Part shown: positions 40,724 through 49,405 of the stretch, piece by piece
Numbering within the stretch: the stretch's first letter is position 1
How the letters are laid out: each line of letters opens with the position of its first letter
The notes under the pieces: model-generated
What the model saw: only the letters and a program-made list of their open reading frames with translations
Told to the model about the DNA's origin: nothing
The model's database searches: none
Position numbers and translations under genes: made by a program
Source: Candidatus Altimarinota bacterium
Lineage (GTDB): Bacteria > Patescibacteriota > Gracilibacteria > JAHISY01
DNA length: 64,000 bases
Direction: 5' to 3'
Assembly (NCBI GenBank): GCA_028690585.1
Contig: JAQVAZ010000001.1
Coordinates: forward strand, 129,964-193,963

Positions 40724-41986
40724 ATGACTGTAAGTGATCTCAAAGGCAAAACCGTTGCTGCGCTTGTTTCTGGTGGTTTAGATTCTTGCACCGTCACCCG
40801 CTGGCTCACGGATAATGGTGTAAAGGTGGTTTGCATCACTATTGATCTCGGGCAAAAAGATGATGACCTCGAAGAAGTAAAGAAGCGCATGCTCGCTTGC
40901 GGTGCGGTGGAAGCAATCACCATCGAAGGCAAAGAGAAGATGGCGGATGCGGGTATTCTCCTTATCCAATCCCAAGCACTTTACGAAGGAGAATACTGGA
41001 ATACTACGGGAGTGGCGCGGCATGTCACCGTGGAATTAGCTTTGCCAGAATTACAAAAACGCGGAATCAAAATTCTCACACATGGCGCCACTGGCAGAGG
41101 CAACGACCAAGTCAGATTCCAAATCGTTACCAATATGTTGGATCCAAGCATCGAAGTTTATGCGCCTTGGAGAGATAAAGCTTTCCTCGAAGCTTTTGGT
41201 GGCAGAAAAGAAATGATTGATTTTTGTGAGAAGCGCGGATTACCGATTCGTCACAGCCATGCCAAACCTTATAGCACCGATGCGAATCTTCTCGGCCTCA
41301 CTCACGAAGCTGGCAAACTCGAGTTACTCGACACTCCAGCGCTTTTCATCACACCAGAGATGGGAAATTCCCCACTCGAAGCACCAGACGAAAAAGAAAC
41401 TTTTACTGTAACTTTCGAAGCTGGCTGGCCAGTGAAAATCAACGGCAAGAAAGTTTCTTCCACGCAAGCTTTTGAGATGGCGAATGCGCTCGGTGGCAAA
41501 CATGGAATCGGCATCGGCAGACATGTTTTGGAAAATCGCTTCGTCGGAATCAAATCGCGCGGAGTGTATGAGATGCCAGGCATCGTGTTGCTAGGAAAAT
41601 GCTACGATTATTTGCTTGAGACAATTCTCGATAGGCGCGCGAGAGAGTTATTCAATAATTTAGCAAAATATCTCGGTAAGCAGGTTTATCAAGCTTATTG
41701 GTTTGATACCGGCAGCCAAGCTGCGATGGCAGCGATCAAAACTTTTAGTGATCTCGCTTCTGGCACGATTGCGGTGGAAATGTATAAAGGCCAAATCTTC
41801 TTCCAATCAGCGAGTGATGCGCCACATAATCTCTACTCAGAGGAAGCGGCTTCGATGGAAAAAATCGGCAGCTTCAACCACGAAGATAGTGAAGGTTTCC
41901 TCCGCATTCTCGGAGTCAGCGCGAAAAATCTCGCGGTGAAGAAGCAAGTTTCCCCAGATGTTTTTAAGAAACGAAGTAAGCATTAG
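40724..41986 (+). CDS. argG: argininosuccinate synthase
   Basis: 420 residues. PP-loop ATP motif ALVSGGLDSCT near the N-terminus, then GATGRGNDQVRF, YSTDANLLGL, KIGSFNHEDSEGF. It joins citrulline and aspartate; ArgH downstream completes arginine synthesis. Only these last two arginine genes are present, which suits an organism that takes up citrulline or ornithine-derived precursors, or has the rest elsewhere. Confidence 0.95.
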   Translation: MTVSDLKGKTVAALVSGGLDSCTVTRWLTDNGVKVVCITIDLGQKDDDLEEVKKRMLACGAVEAITIEGKEKMADAGILLIQSQALYEGEYWNTTGVARHVTVELALPELQKRGIKILTHGATGRGNDQVRFQIVTNMLDPSIEVYAPWRDKAFLEAFGGRKEMIDFCEKRGLPIRHSHAKPYSTDANLLGLTHEAGKLELLDTPALFITPEMGNSPLEAPDEKETFTVTFEAGWPVKINGKKVSSTQAFEMANALGGKHGIGIGRHVLENRFVGIKSRGVYEMPGIVLLGKCYDYLLETILDRRARELFNNLAKYLGKQVYQAYWFDTGSQAAMAAIKTFSDLASGTIAVEMYKGQIFFQSASDAPHNLYSEEAASMEKIGSFNHEDSEGFLRILGVSAKNLAVKKQVSPDVFKKRSKH

Positions 41987-42246
41987 AGTAAGGTAGATGT
42001 TAGAAAGTAGATGATAGAAACCAGTCTGTTGTCATTCCTGCCTACATTGTCATTCCCGCGAAGGCGGGAATCCAAAATAAAAACTTTTCTCTTCGAGTGA
42101 GTGAGCCGAAGGCTTCCCTTCGGGAAAACGAATCGAGAAGCCTTACTCTCTTAAATTCTCGATTATCCGCCTAGGCGGACTTCACTCGAATAAAAAATCG
42201 AAAGCTAAAAGCTAAAAACTTAATCCTGTTTCCTTAATCCTTGCGA
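41987..42246. repeat. five kinds of repeat in the argG-argH spacer
   Basis: In order: TAGATGTTAGAAAGTAGATG heptamers; a half copy and a full copy (42052-42072, arms TTCCCGC/GCGGGAA) of the GTCAT...ATCC palindrome; a large hairpin with outer arms TTCGAGTGA/TCACTCGAA; TCCGCCTAGGCGGA (42166-42179); AAAGCTAAAAGCTAAAAAC and TTAATCCTGTTTCCTTAATCC tracts. No gene is seen. Confidence 0.75.
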
Positions 42247-43437
42247 ATGGCTAAAAAAATCTGGCAAACCGGCGCCAATCTCGATCCTGAAGTGGAAGCT
42301 TACACAGTGGGAAATGATTACCTACTCGACCAACGCTTGTTGCCTTACGATATTGCTGCGAGTGAAGCGCAAGCGCGGATGCTAAAGAAAATCGAAGTCA
42401 TCACTGCAACCGAATTAAAAAGTTTGGAAGCAGCGCTGGCAGAAATTCTCGCGAAATGGAAGCAAGGTAAATTCCAAATCGAGAGAAATCAAGAAGATGG
42501 ACACACGGCGTTGGAGCAATTCCTCACAGAGAAATGTGGTGAAGCTGGTAAAAAAATTCACACTGGCAGAAGCAGAAATGACCAAGCACTCGTGATGCTG
42601 CGTTTATTTATGAAAGCGGAAGCAATAGAAATGGAGAAACTCGTGAAAGGATTAATCAGCGCCTTCGAAGCCCAAGCAAAGCGCGGAAAGAAAATCCCGC
42701 TACCAGGTTACACTCACACACAAAAAGCGATGCCGACTACGGTAGCAATCTGGCTGGAATCTTTTGCTGATGCGCTGCGAGACCAACTCCCCTTCCTCGC
42801 TGCGCTAAGAAAATTACTGAATCAAAATCCTCTTGGCAGCGCGAGTGGCTTCGGGATTCCGAGTTTCCCACTCGATAGAAGTTTCACCACGCGTGAATTG
42901 GATTTCGCCAAAACTCAGGAAAATCCACAGTATTGTGGGCTTAGTCGCGGTAGCTTCGAATATCAATTCCTCGCTACACTCTCTCCGATTTTTCTCATCC
43001 TCTCCCGCTTCGTAAATGATTTACTTCTCTTCACCACCCAAGAATTCAGCTACTTTTCTCTTCCAGTAAATTTCACCACGGGTAGCAGCATCATGCCGCA
43101 GAAGCGCAATTACGATTTACTCGAAATCATGCGCGCCAATACGAATGTCTTCTTCGCGCGGGAAAACGAAATCCGCAATATCCTCAGCAGCCTCATCTCT
43201 GGCTATCACCGCGATTTACAACTGACAAAAAAATCTCTCATCGAAGGAATTGATCTCGCGAAAGCTACCTTCTCCCTCGCAACCAAAATCGTGAAGCATC
43301 TCCAGCCGAATGAGAAGCGGCTGAAGTCGGCGATGAGTGAAGATCTTTTCGCTACGGAAAAAGTTTATGAGTTGGTGAAGCAAGGTATCCCCTTCCGCGA
43401 AGCGTATCAGCAAGTGAAGAAAGAGATTTTGGGATAA
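42247..43437 (+). CDS. argH: argininosuccinate lyase
   Basis: 396 residues, ATG start two codons inside the open frame. Fumarase/aspartase superfamily: HTGRSRNDQ, PGYTHTQKAMPT, and the signature TGSSIMPQKRNYD with the catalytic Ser loop. Slightly shorter than the typical 450 or so residues. It splits argininosuccinate to arginine and fumarate. Confidence 0.93.
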   Translation: MAKKIWQTGANLDPEVEAYTVGNDYLLDQRLLPYDIAASEAQARMLKKIEVITATELKSLEAALAEILAKWKQGKFQIERNQEDGHTALEQFLTEKCGEAGKKIHTGRSRNDQALVMLRLFMKAEAIEMEKLVKGLISAFEAQAKRGKKIPLPGYTHTQKAMPTTVAIWLESFADALRDQLPFLAALRKLLNQNPLGSASGFGIPSFPLDRSFTTRELDFAKTQENPQYCGLSRGSFEYQFLATLSPIFLILSRFVNDLLLFTTQEFSYFSLPVNFTTGSSIMPQKRNYDLLEIMRANTNVFFARENEIRNILSSLISGYHRDLQLTKKSLIEGIDLAKATFSLATKIVKHLQPNEKRLKSAMSEDLFATEKVYELVKQGIPFREAYQQVKKEILG

Positions 43438-43559
43438 AGATTAAATTTAGGTATTAAATTAAGATGAAATATATTTCTTGGATTTTGCGCTTAAGAAATA
43501 ACAAATAGCTCAATAAGCTATAAACTGATAAGCATTAAAAAAAATCTTGCTTTAAACAT

Positions 43560-44255
43560 ATGCCACCTACTAACTGTGAACGCACTATTTATATATTTAT
43601 AGATGAGGCTGGTGATTTGAATTTTACAAGGCAAAGCTCTAAATATATTTCTCTTACAGCGCTAGTTTGTGTGCCTGATAATCAGCTTGTAATTGATCTT
43701 TATAATAAAAAACATCTTCTTTTACCCTTTGCTCAATCTAAGAAAAAAGAACTCGAGTATTTCCATGCATCAGAAGATTTACAAATTGTTAGGGATGAAG
43801 TTTTTAACAGCATCCAGTCTCAAAAGAATTTGTTTGTTTATTCTGTTTTTGTAGAAAAAAGAAAAACATATCCTGCACTCCAATTCGCAACAAAAATATA
43901 TACAAAAATGTGCATTTGGCTAATGCATGGAGTTTTATATGGAATTGATTTCACGAAATGTGATCGTATCATGATTTTTTTTGACAATATGCCTGTTGGA
44001 AAAAATAAACAAGCTATGTTCAAAGGTTTGAAAAAAGAATTATCGGATTTTTTTATTGAAAAAAATATCACAATTCCATACTGGATTTTTAATCATCAAT
44101 CAAAATCAAACACTTATTTACAAGTTGTAGATTATTTAGCGTGGGCTTTGTATGCTAAAAACGAAAGAGGTGAAGAACGACCATTTAACTTAATAAAACA
44201 TTTTGTAAAAAATGAATTTCACCCTTTTTCAAAAAATTCATCTTTTTATTACTAA
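43560..44255 (+). CDS. DUF3800 protein
   Basis: 231 residues, AT-rich. The N-terminus TIYIFIDEAGDLNFTRQSSKYISLTALV has the conserved Asp-Glu pair of the DUF3800 family (RNase H-like fold inferred in the literature); later RIMIFFDNMP and YLQVVDYLAWALY supply further acidic residues. These proteins often occur in mobile and defence loci, with unknown function. It stands alone between argH and a candidate RNA gene. Confidence 0.8.
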   Translation: MPPTNCERTIYIFIDEAGDLNFTRQSSKYISLTALVCVPDNQLVIDLYNKKHLLLPFAQSKKKELEYFHASEDLQIVRDEVFNSIQSQKNLFVYSVFVEKRKTYPALQFATKIYTKMCIWLMHGVLYGIDFTKCDRIMIFFDNMPVGKNKQAMFKGLKKELSDFFIEKNITIPYWIFNHQSKSNTYLQVVDYLAWALYAKNERGEERPFNLIKHFVKNEFHPFSKNSSFYY

Positions 44256-44396
44256 AAAGAAACCCTCATAGAGAGGGCTTCTTGACCTTCTCGGCTATCT
44301 ACAGAGTAGAGGGGCCCAGGGGCCTTTTCACCGAGAAGGTACCTTTGAAACTTAGCTTGTAAGTTGTGTTTCTTGGGAAACTGCTGCCAGTTTCCC
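44254..44396 (-). ncRNA. candidate ~143-nt small RNA
   Basis: The minus strand has its own promoter (44429-44401) and terminator. Predicted fold, 5' to 3': hairpin GGGAAACTG-GCAG-CAGTTTCCC; hairpin AACTTA...TAAGTT; a three-way junction closed by ACCTTCTCGG/CCGAGAAGGT with inner hairpins GGCCC-CT-GGGCC and TCTAC-TCT-GTAGA; then terminator GAAGCCCTC...GAGGGTTTC and TTTTT. No open frame of note. It does not match tRNA, SRP, 6S or tmRNA patterns known to me. Confidence 0.65.
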
Positions 44397-44400
44397 ATGA

Positions 44401-44429
44401 ATTAGAACTTTTTTCAAGTATTTTGTCAA
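44401..44429 (-). promoter_or_regulatory. promoter of the candidate small RNA
   Basis: Minus strand TTGACA (44429-44424), 17 nt, TCTAAT (44406-44401): a perfect -35 with ideal spacing. Confidence 0.7.
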
Positions 44430-44480
44430 TATCTATTATATGACGTTTAATTATTAATTAATAATTAGAGTTCTACTTTT

Positions 44481-45938
44481 CTACTTTCCATCCAAATCGA
44501 GAATCGTATCGATGCGGATTTGTTTTACGAATTCTGGCACATGTGAAACGAGAATCATTGCGCCTTTGTAGGCATCGAGTGCTGAGGCGATTACTGGCAG
44601 ATGGCGGAAATTTATATGATTGGTTGGCTCATCGAGAATCAGTAAACCTGGTTTTTGCAGCACTAAGCGCGCAAAAGAAACCAAACCCTTTTGCCCCTCG
44701 GAGAGATGGCCGATCTTTGTTTTGATCATATCACCCGTGATGAGGAAACCCGCTGCCACCGCACGAATATCTTGCTCGGAAGCTCGGCGACCAGCTACCT
44801 CCGTGAGAGATTCAATCACAGTGTGAGAAAAATTCAGTGTGGAGAAATCTTGGCGGTAATAGCCGACTACAATATCTTTAGCGATTTTCGCACCTTCCGC
44901 AGTACCAGAAGCGAGTGCTTCGAGGAGTGTGGATTTCCCGATTCCATTTGGGCCAGTGAGGAGGAGATGCTCATTTTTACGTAACCACACTTGGCGCTTC
45001 TTGATGACTGGCTCATAGTTGCGAATCACTTTGAAGGATTCGATTTTCATCACCACCCCACTCACATCATCTTGGCAGGGAATCGTAAATTTTTTAATTG
45101 TTTTATCTTCTTTGCGCACTTCCACGCGATTCGCTTCAAACTCTTCTGCTTTCTCACGCATCTTCTTCGCGACTCCACGCAGCTTGCCACCTTTGTGTGC
45201 GAAAACATTCGCTTGATCTTTATTCGCTTGCGCTTCTTTGGCCAAGCGCGCGTTTTTGATATTTTCTTTTTCGATACGATGGGTAATCTCTTCCACCACT
45301 TTGAAATAATCTCCCACATACTGCTCGACTTTGTGAGTGTGCACATCGAGATACAGCACTCCATCGGTGAAAGCATTGAGGAATTCCGCATCATGCGAAA
45401 TCACGATGCAGGTTTTGTAATAATTCACGAGAAATTCCGTGAGATGCTTGATTCCCTCTTTATCGAGATTATTAGTTGGCTCATCGAGGAGTAGCAAATC
45501 AGGATCTTGAATCAGCGCGGAAGCGAGGAGGAATCTCCCCTGCTGCCCACCCGAAAAAGTTTTTACTTTGCGATCAAGCGGTGCATGGAAATTCACCACC
45601 TCCAAAACATCCGCGATTCTTTTATCGAGATCGTAAATCGTTTCCGTGAAACCTTGCGCGAAATATTCTCTCACGGTGAGTTCCTTCTCTGCTGGTGAAA
45701 TCACCTGCTTCGCCATACCTATAGTAAAACTTTGATTCACATGAATCGCACCTTCCTCTGGTTTTAGCGCGCCACTTATCATGCCAAAAATTGTGCTTTT
45801 GCCTGCGCCGTTTTGCCCCATGAGAGTGATACGCTGCCCAGCTCTTACACTGAAGCTCGCATCAGCGAGGATTTGGCGATCCATCCCAAAGTTGAAGGTA
45901 ACTCCATCGAAGCGCACGATTGTTTCATTCTGAGCCAT
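44481..45938 (-). CDS. ABC-F family ATPase
   Basis: 485 residues from ATG 45938; the longer frame to 46025 is not family-like. Two ABC domains without membrane parts: first Walker A GQNGAGKST, signature FSGGQQGRFLLA, Walker B LLLLDEPTNNLD; second GPNGIGKST, LSEGQKGLVSFARL, ILDEPTNHI. The linker is charged and helical. ABC-F proteins act on the ribosome (EttA/Uup or antibiotic-protection types); the subtype cannot be set. Promoter TTGGCA-16-TAAACT precedes it. Confidence 0.9.
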   Translation of the reverse strand: MAQNETIVRFDGVTFNFGMDRQILADASFSVRAGQRITLMGQNGAGKSTIFGMISGALKPEEGAIHVNQSFTIGMAKQVISPAEKELTVREYFAQGFTETIYDLDKRIADVLEVVNFHAPLDRKVKTFSGGQQGRFLLASALIQDPDLLLLDEPTNNLDKEGIKHLTEFLVNYYKTCIVISHDAEFLNAFTDGVLYLDVHTHKVEQYVGDYFKVVEEITHRIEKENIKNARLAKEAQANKDQANVFAHKGGKLRGVAKKMREKAEEFEANRVEVRKEDKTIKKFTIPCQDDVSGVVMKIESFKVIRNYEPVIKKRQVWLRKNEHLLLTGPNGIGKSTLLEALASGTAEGAKIAKDIVVGYYRQDFSTLNFSHTVIESLTEVAGRRASEQDIRAVAAGFLITGDMIKTKIGHLSEGQKGLVSFARLVLQKPGLLILDEPTNHINFRHLPVIASALDAYKGAMILVSHVPEFVKQIRIDTILDLDGK

Positions 45939-46026
45939 AGAAAATATTGTTGAGGTCGAGAGTTTAAAGGATTTTCGCCAGTTGCCAACACTTTTTATAA
46001 CGAAGTGATGTAAAATCGCCACCACT

Positions 46027-46070
46027 AAATCACGGGTTTGTAGTCCGCCGTGGCGGACGCGCCCTTCACA
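46027..46070 (+). repeat. partial tRNA-Val copy with D-arm replaced
   Basis: AAATCACGGGTTTGTAG (46027-46043) and CGCGCCCTTCACA (46058-46070) are identical to the real tRNA-Val locus 49-50 nt downstream. Between them TCCGCCGTGGCGGA replaces CTCAGTTGGTTAGAG, exactly the D-arm. The copy ends just after the anticodon. Confidence 0.9.
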
Positions 46071-46082
46071 AAATTAAATCAC

Positions 46083-46159
46083 GGGTTTGTAGCTCAGTTG
46101 GTTAGAGCGCGCCCTTCACACGGGCGAGGTCAGAGGTTCGAATCCTCTCAAGCCCACCA
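46083..46159 (+). tRNA. tRNA-Val (CAC)
   Basis: 77 nt with encoded CCA. Acceptor GGGTTTG/CAAGCCC, D-arm GCTC...GAGC, anticodon stem CGCCC/GGGCG with loop TTCACAC (CAC, reads GTG), T-arm AGAGG-TTCGAAT-CCTCT. Confidence 0.95.
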
Positions 46160-46185
46160 GCCTTCGTCCTTCGGGCTACGGCTGG
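46157..46185. repeat. palindrome starting in the tRNA-Val CCA
   Basis: CCAGCCTTCGTCCTTCGGGC then TACGGCTGG: arms CCAGCC/GGCTGG, and the first CCA is the tRNA tail. It may serve as terminator or processing signal. Confidence 0.6.
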
Positions 46186-46205
46186 CACAGCCACAAAATT
46201 CTGCT

Positions 46206-46922
46206 ATGCAACACAAGAATAAAACCATTGGCGTTTTGGGTGGAATGGGGCCAGCTGCCTCAGCAAACCTTTATCAAGAGATTCTTAAATATGCGCAGTT
46301 TAAATACAATGCAACTCAAGATAATGATTATCCACCTATTATTATTTACAGCCTCCCAATGGAAGGCTTCGATGAAACTGGAATTGCAGATGCCAATCTA
46401 GTGAAGCAACAACTCATCGCCGGAGTGAAAAAACTTGAAGCAGCAGGTTGTGATTTGGTTATTATTGCTTGTAATACAGTGCATTTTTTTTACGAGGAAA
46501 TCCAAAGCGCAATCAAAATTCCAATTTTCAATATTATTGAAGCAACTCTCCAAAAAGTAAAAGTATACGATTATAAAAAAGTGGGTTTATTTTCCTCCGA
46601 AAGCACTAATGATTTGAAACTCTACCAAAAAGCTTTTGCACAAGAAAATGTAGAAGTAATCTCTGCTTCCGCTGCACAACAGAAAATTCTCAATGGAGTG
46701 ATTGAAAATGTGATGGGTGGCAGACAAGGCGCTGACGATGTGATTCTTCTTAAAGATATTGCGCGAGATTTTATAAAACAAGGAGCCGAAGCAATTGTAA
46801 TGGGTTGCACAGAAATCCCTCTCGCTATCAACCAAACTCAAACCGATATCAAACTTTTCAACACAATAAAAATCATCGTTGAAAGCGCAGTAGATTATTC
46901 TCTCTCAGGGAAGCTAAGTTAA
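46206..46922 (+). CDS. aspartate/glutamate racemase family protein
   Basis: 238 residues from ATG; the longer open frame runs through the tRNA and is rejected. IGVLGGMGPAASANLYQEIL, IIACNTVHFF and AIVMGCTEIPLAI provide the two catalytic Cys of PLP-independent racemases. It makes a D-amino acid, probably D-Asp or D-Glu, for peptidoglycan or related polymers. Confidence 0.9.
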   Translation: MQHKNKTIGVLGGMGPAASANLYQEILKYAQFKYNATQDNDYPPIIIYSLPMEGFDETGIADANLVKQQLIAGVKKLEAAGCDLVIIACNTVHFFYEEIQSAIKIPIFNIIEATLQKVKVYDYKKVGLFSSESTNDLKLYQKAFAQENVEVISASAAQQKILNGVIENVMGGRQGADDVILLKDIARDFIKQGAEAIVMGCTEIPLAINQTQTDIKLFNTIKIIVESAVDYSLSGKLS

Positions 46923-46929
46923 AAAAAAA

Positions 46930-48201
46930 TTAGCTTGCCATCGCTTCTCTCTCTACTCCCACACCAACATAAGAAACTTTGATGCCAGTAAATTTCTCGA
47001 TGAACTTGATGTAATCGCGCGCAGCTGCTGGTAGATCCGCAATCTTTTTCGCTTTACTTGTATCGGATTTCCAACCTGGTAGCGTTTCGTAGATGGGTTT
47101 TACTTTGGCGTAATCGAGAATATTCGCAGGCAGTGTATCGATCTTTTCTCCATTCAATTCGTAAGCGATGCAAACTTTTATTTCTGGAAAATCATTTAAG
47201 CAATCGAGCTTCGTGAGATTGATAGAGTTACAGCCATTTATTTTCGCAGCGTATTTCGTGGCGACCAAATCCATCCAACCACACCTGCGTGGTCGGCCGG
47301 TAGTGGCTCCATACTCATGGCCGATCTCACGCATCTTGTCTCCATCGGCATCGAGTAACTCTGTAGGGAAAGGGCCTTCACCAACTCTAGTGGTATATGC
47401 TTTGGCTACTCCGATGATATCTGTTGCTTGTGGTGGGATTCCGAGGCCAGAAAAAATTCCGCCAGCGGTGGTAGTGGAAGAAGTCACAAATGGATAAGTG
47501 CCGAAATCGATATCGAGTAAAGCCGCTTGCGCGCCTTCGACTAAAACTGGTTTCCCGTCTTCGAGTGCTTCGCGCAGCATGGTGGAAGCATCGCAAATCA
47601 TTCCTTCAAGTCTCTCTGCTAAATCTCCGTAGAGATTGATTTCTCGCATCGCATCAAACTTGAAAGGCATACCAGGAATTTTATTTATTTCCTCAAGTCT
47701 ATCTTGCAACCTCTCTGCGAAATCTTCGAAGTGAAGTAAATCACCCGCGCGGAAAGCGCAGCGATTTATTTTGTCAGCGTAGGCTGGACCGATGCCGCGC
47801 TTCGTGGTGCCGATTTTCTTTCCCTCTTTAGCAGAATTTTCTCGCAAACCATCCAACTCTTTATGAAAATCAAAAAGCAAAATACTTCTATCGGAAATAA
47901 ATAATCTACCCGTGAGATTGATGCCTGCTTTTTTCAATTCTTCTAATTCCTCGATAACTGTAGGTAAATGCACCACGCAACCATTGCCAATCACACACTT
48001 ACACTGTGGATGCAGCGCGCCGGAAGGAATCTGATGCAGCACAAATTTTTTCCCATCGACATAAATCGTGTGGCCAGCATTCGCGCCACCACCAAACCGC
48101 GCCACGAAATGCGATTTGCCAGCAAGGATATCTACGAGTTTCCCCTTGCCTTCATCTCCCCAATTGAGCCCGAGGATGGCTGTGAGTTTGGATTGCTTCA
48201 T
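46930..48201 (-). CDS. purA: adenylosuccinate synthetase
   Basis: 423 residues. GLNWGDEGKGKLVD with the catalytic Asp, GGANAGHT, TTKRGIGPAYADK, VEGAQAALLDIDFGTYPFVTSS and TTTGRPRRCGWMD-like region are all present. It converts IMP and aspartate to adenylosuccinate with GTP. With PurC and PurE it shows at least partial purine synthesis or salvage. Confidence 0.97.
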   Translation of the reverse strand: MKQSKLTAILGLNWGDEGKGKLVDILAGKSHFVARFGGGANAGHTIYVDGKKFVLHQIPSGALHPQCKCVIGNGCVVHLPTVIEELEELKKAGINLTGRLFISDRSILLFDFHKELDGLRENSAKEGKKIGTTKRGIGPAYADKINRCAFRAGDLLHFEDFAERLQDRLEEINKIPGMPFKFDAMREINLYGDLAERLEGMICDASTMLREALEDGKPVLVEGAQAALLDIDFGTYPFVTSSTTTAGGIFSGLGIPPQATDIIGVAKAYTTRVGEGPFPTELLDADGDKMREIGHEYGATTGRPRRCGWMDLVATKYAAKINGCNSINLTKLDCLNDFPEIKVCIAYELNGEKIDTLPANILDYAKVKPIYETLPGWKSDTSKAKKIADLPAAARDYIKFIEKFTGIKVSYVGVGVEREAMAS

Positions 48202-48309
48202 GCTGAGATTTTACCATGCGATAAGTTAGTAAGGATTAAGGATTAAGAAATCCTAAATATTAGTTTCGATAAAATGAAACAACGATTTCTATCAGCGCAG
48301 CTTTATTCA

Positions 48310-48552
48310 AAATGAAAACCCTCCCGAAGCTTGTGACTAAGGGAGGGCTGTGGAGGGTTTCGGATTGAGGGGGAAGTTCAACCCTAGACTCTGGCAATTG
48401 GAGGAGGAGGCGCCAGAATCTTTTTCCTCCGGAGATTTGGGTGGTGAAGCTGCAGCTATGGGTAAGCGCAAAACCTCACACGAAGATTCGATTGAGAAGA
48501 AATTTGGGTGAGGCGGGAGTAGTTTCAAGAACTTACCCCTCCCGCCTTTTTT
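48310..48552. other. structured region with two opposed terminators
   Basis: Plus strand: ends in GGCGGGA...TCCCGCC TTTTTT (48512-48551). Minus strand: ends in CCCTCCC...GGGAGGG TTTTCATTTT (48315-48348). Two competing pairings of AACCCTCC are possible. A TTG-started plus-strand frame (MRGKFNPRLWQLEEE ... EDSIEKKFG, 48 residues, 48366-48512) is open. An RNA gene or a tiny protein gene is possible; I cannot tell which. Confidence 0.35.
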
Positions 48553-48602
48553 CGGATGGCTACCCTCTATGCTTTATGAGGCTGGGCAGGCCCCGGCACA
48601 CT

Positions 48603-48764
48603 TTAGCCGGCCACGATCTTGGCGACGCCGAAACGGTGCACCCCGCTGCAATCGGTCACGCCGGAAACTTCCGCGATGTTGGCGTCGGTGATGATGCCCT
48701 GCTGCCACTTCGTGTGGGCGCAGGTCGAGCCGCTGATGTAACCGTGAGACTTCGATCTGGGCAT
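48603..48764 (-). CDS. GC-rich small protein of foreign appearance
   Basis: 53 residues: MPRSKSHGYISGSTCAHTKW, then QQGIITDANIAEVSGVT, then DCSGVHRFGVAKIVAG. Third codon positions are mostly G or C, opposite to its neighbours, and it has a strong AGAGGAG ribosome-binding site 8 nt before ATG, which almost no other gene here has. The two Cys-x-x/His clusters (TCAH, CSGVH) might bind metal. Family not recognised. Recent transfer from a high-GC host is likely; misassembly must be excluded. Confidence 0.5.
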   Translation of the reverse strand: MPRSKSHGYISGSTCAHTKWQQGIITDANIAEVSGVTDCSGVHRFGVAKIVAG

Positions 48765-48779
48765 ATGCGTTTCTCCTCT

Positions 48780-49300
48780 GAAATCACTGCTTCTCACTTT
48801 TACTTAGGTGGAGAAGTTTAACCTCAGCTTTTTCTAGGGAAGCTGAAAACCCGAAATTTGATTCTTACCATCTGGTTGCTCCTCAAGAGAATTTGGGGAA
48901 TGGAAAACCTCTGACACTGGAGATATAGATACATCCACATCTGTGGATGATTTTTTCTGATGAGTGGTAATCACGCTAACGCAATTCGCGAAGCCTTTTC
49001 CCACTCAAGTCTCCCAATTCTGAGGCTGAGAGACTCGCCTCGCAGTTTATTCCTTATCTGCTAGAAGGCTGCGACCAGTGTTTTACTGCAGCTGCTGCTT
49101 CATAAGCTTTCCGTCCTCCGGAGTTACAGGTGGAGAGTTGATGCAACCAAAGACTAGGATTACAACAACTCGAAATATATTTTCCAACTATCACATCAGT
49201 GATAGCTGGTTGTTTTCTCTGTTGATAAAAATTTTGCCGAGGAGTAGAGATACGAATTTTCATATCCCCAATCCCCGGCAAAACTGTTTTGTTATTTTTC
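48780..49300. other. gene-free region rich in hairpins
   Basis: Inverted repeats: TCAGCTT...AAGCTGA (48825-48846), ATCCACA-TC-TGTGGAT (48933-48948), GAGGCTGAGAGAC... (49021), CAACTATCAC...GTGATAGCTGG-like arms (49186-49212), and a long hairpin TTTTGCCG...CGGCAAAA (49232-49283) followed by T-rich sequence on both strands. No convincing frame. One or more structural RNAs are likely; tmRNA and RNase P RNA were looked for and not proven. Confidence 0.35.
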
Positions 49301-49405
49301 TCTCAATCGATCTTTCAAAGGGCGAGTATTTCAGCTACGATTCAGTTAAAATAACTCCATCGTGCTGAAGACTACGCGCGATAGAGTAAACTAAATCAAC
49401 CTCTT

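Noticed and set aside
46050-46205. Upstream extension of the racemase frame
   Set aside because: It runs through the whole tRNA-Val; the conserved family start is the ATG at 46206.
48441-48821. 126-residue plus-strand frame
   Set aside because: It lies opposite the 53-residue gene, which has better codon use and a ribosome-binding site, and runs through a terminator.
48780-49300. tmRNA or RNase P RNA
   Set aside because: No tag frame ending in Ala-Ala, no tRNA-like ends with TTCGA and CCA, and no GAGGAAAGTCC-type core could be found on either strand.
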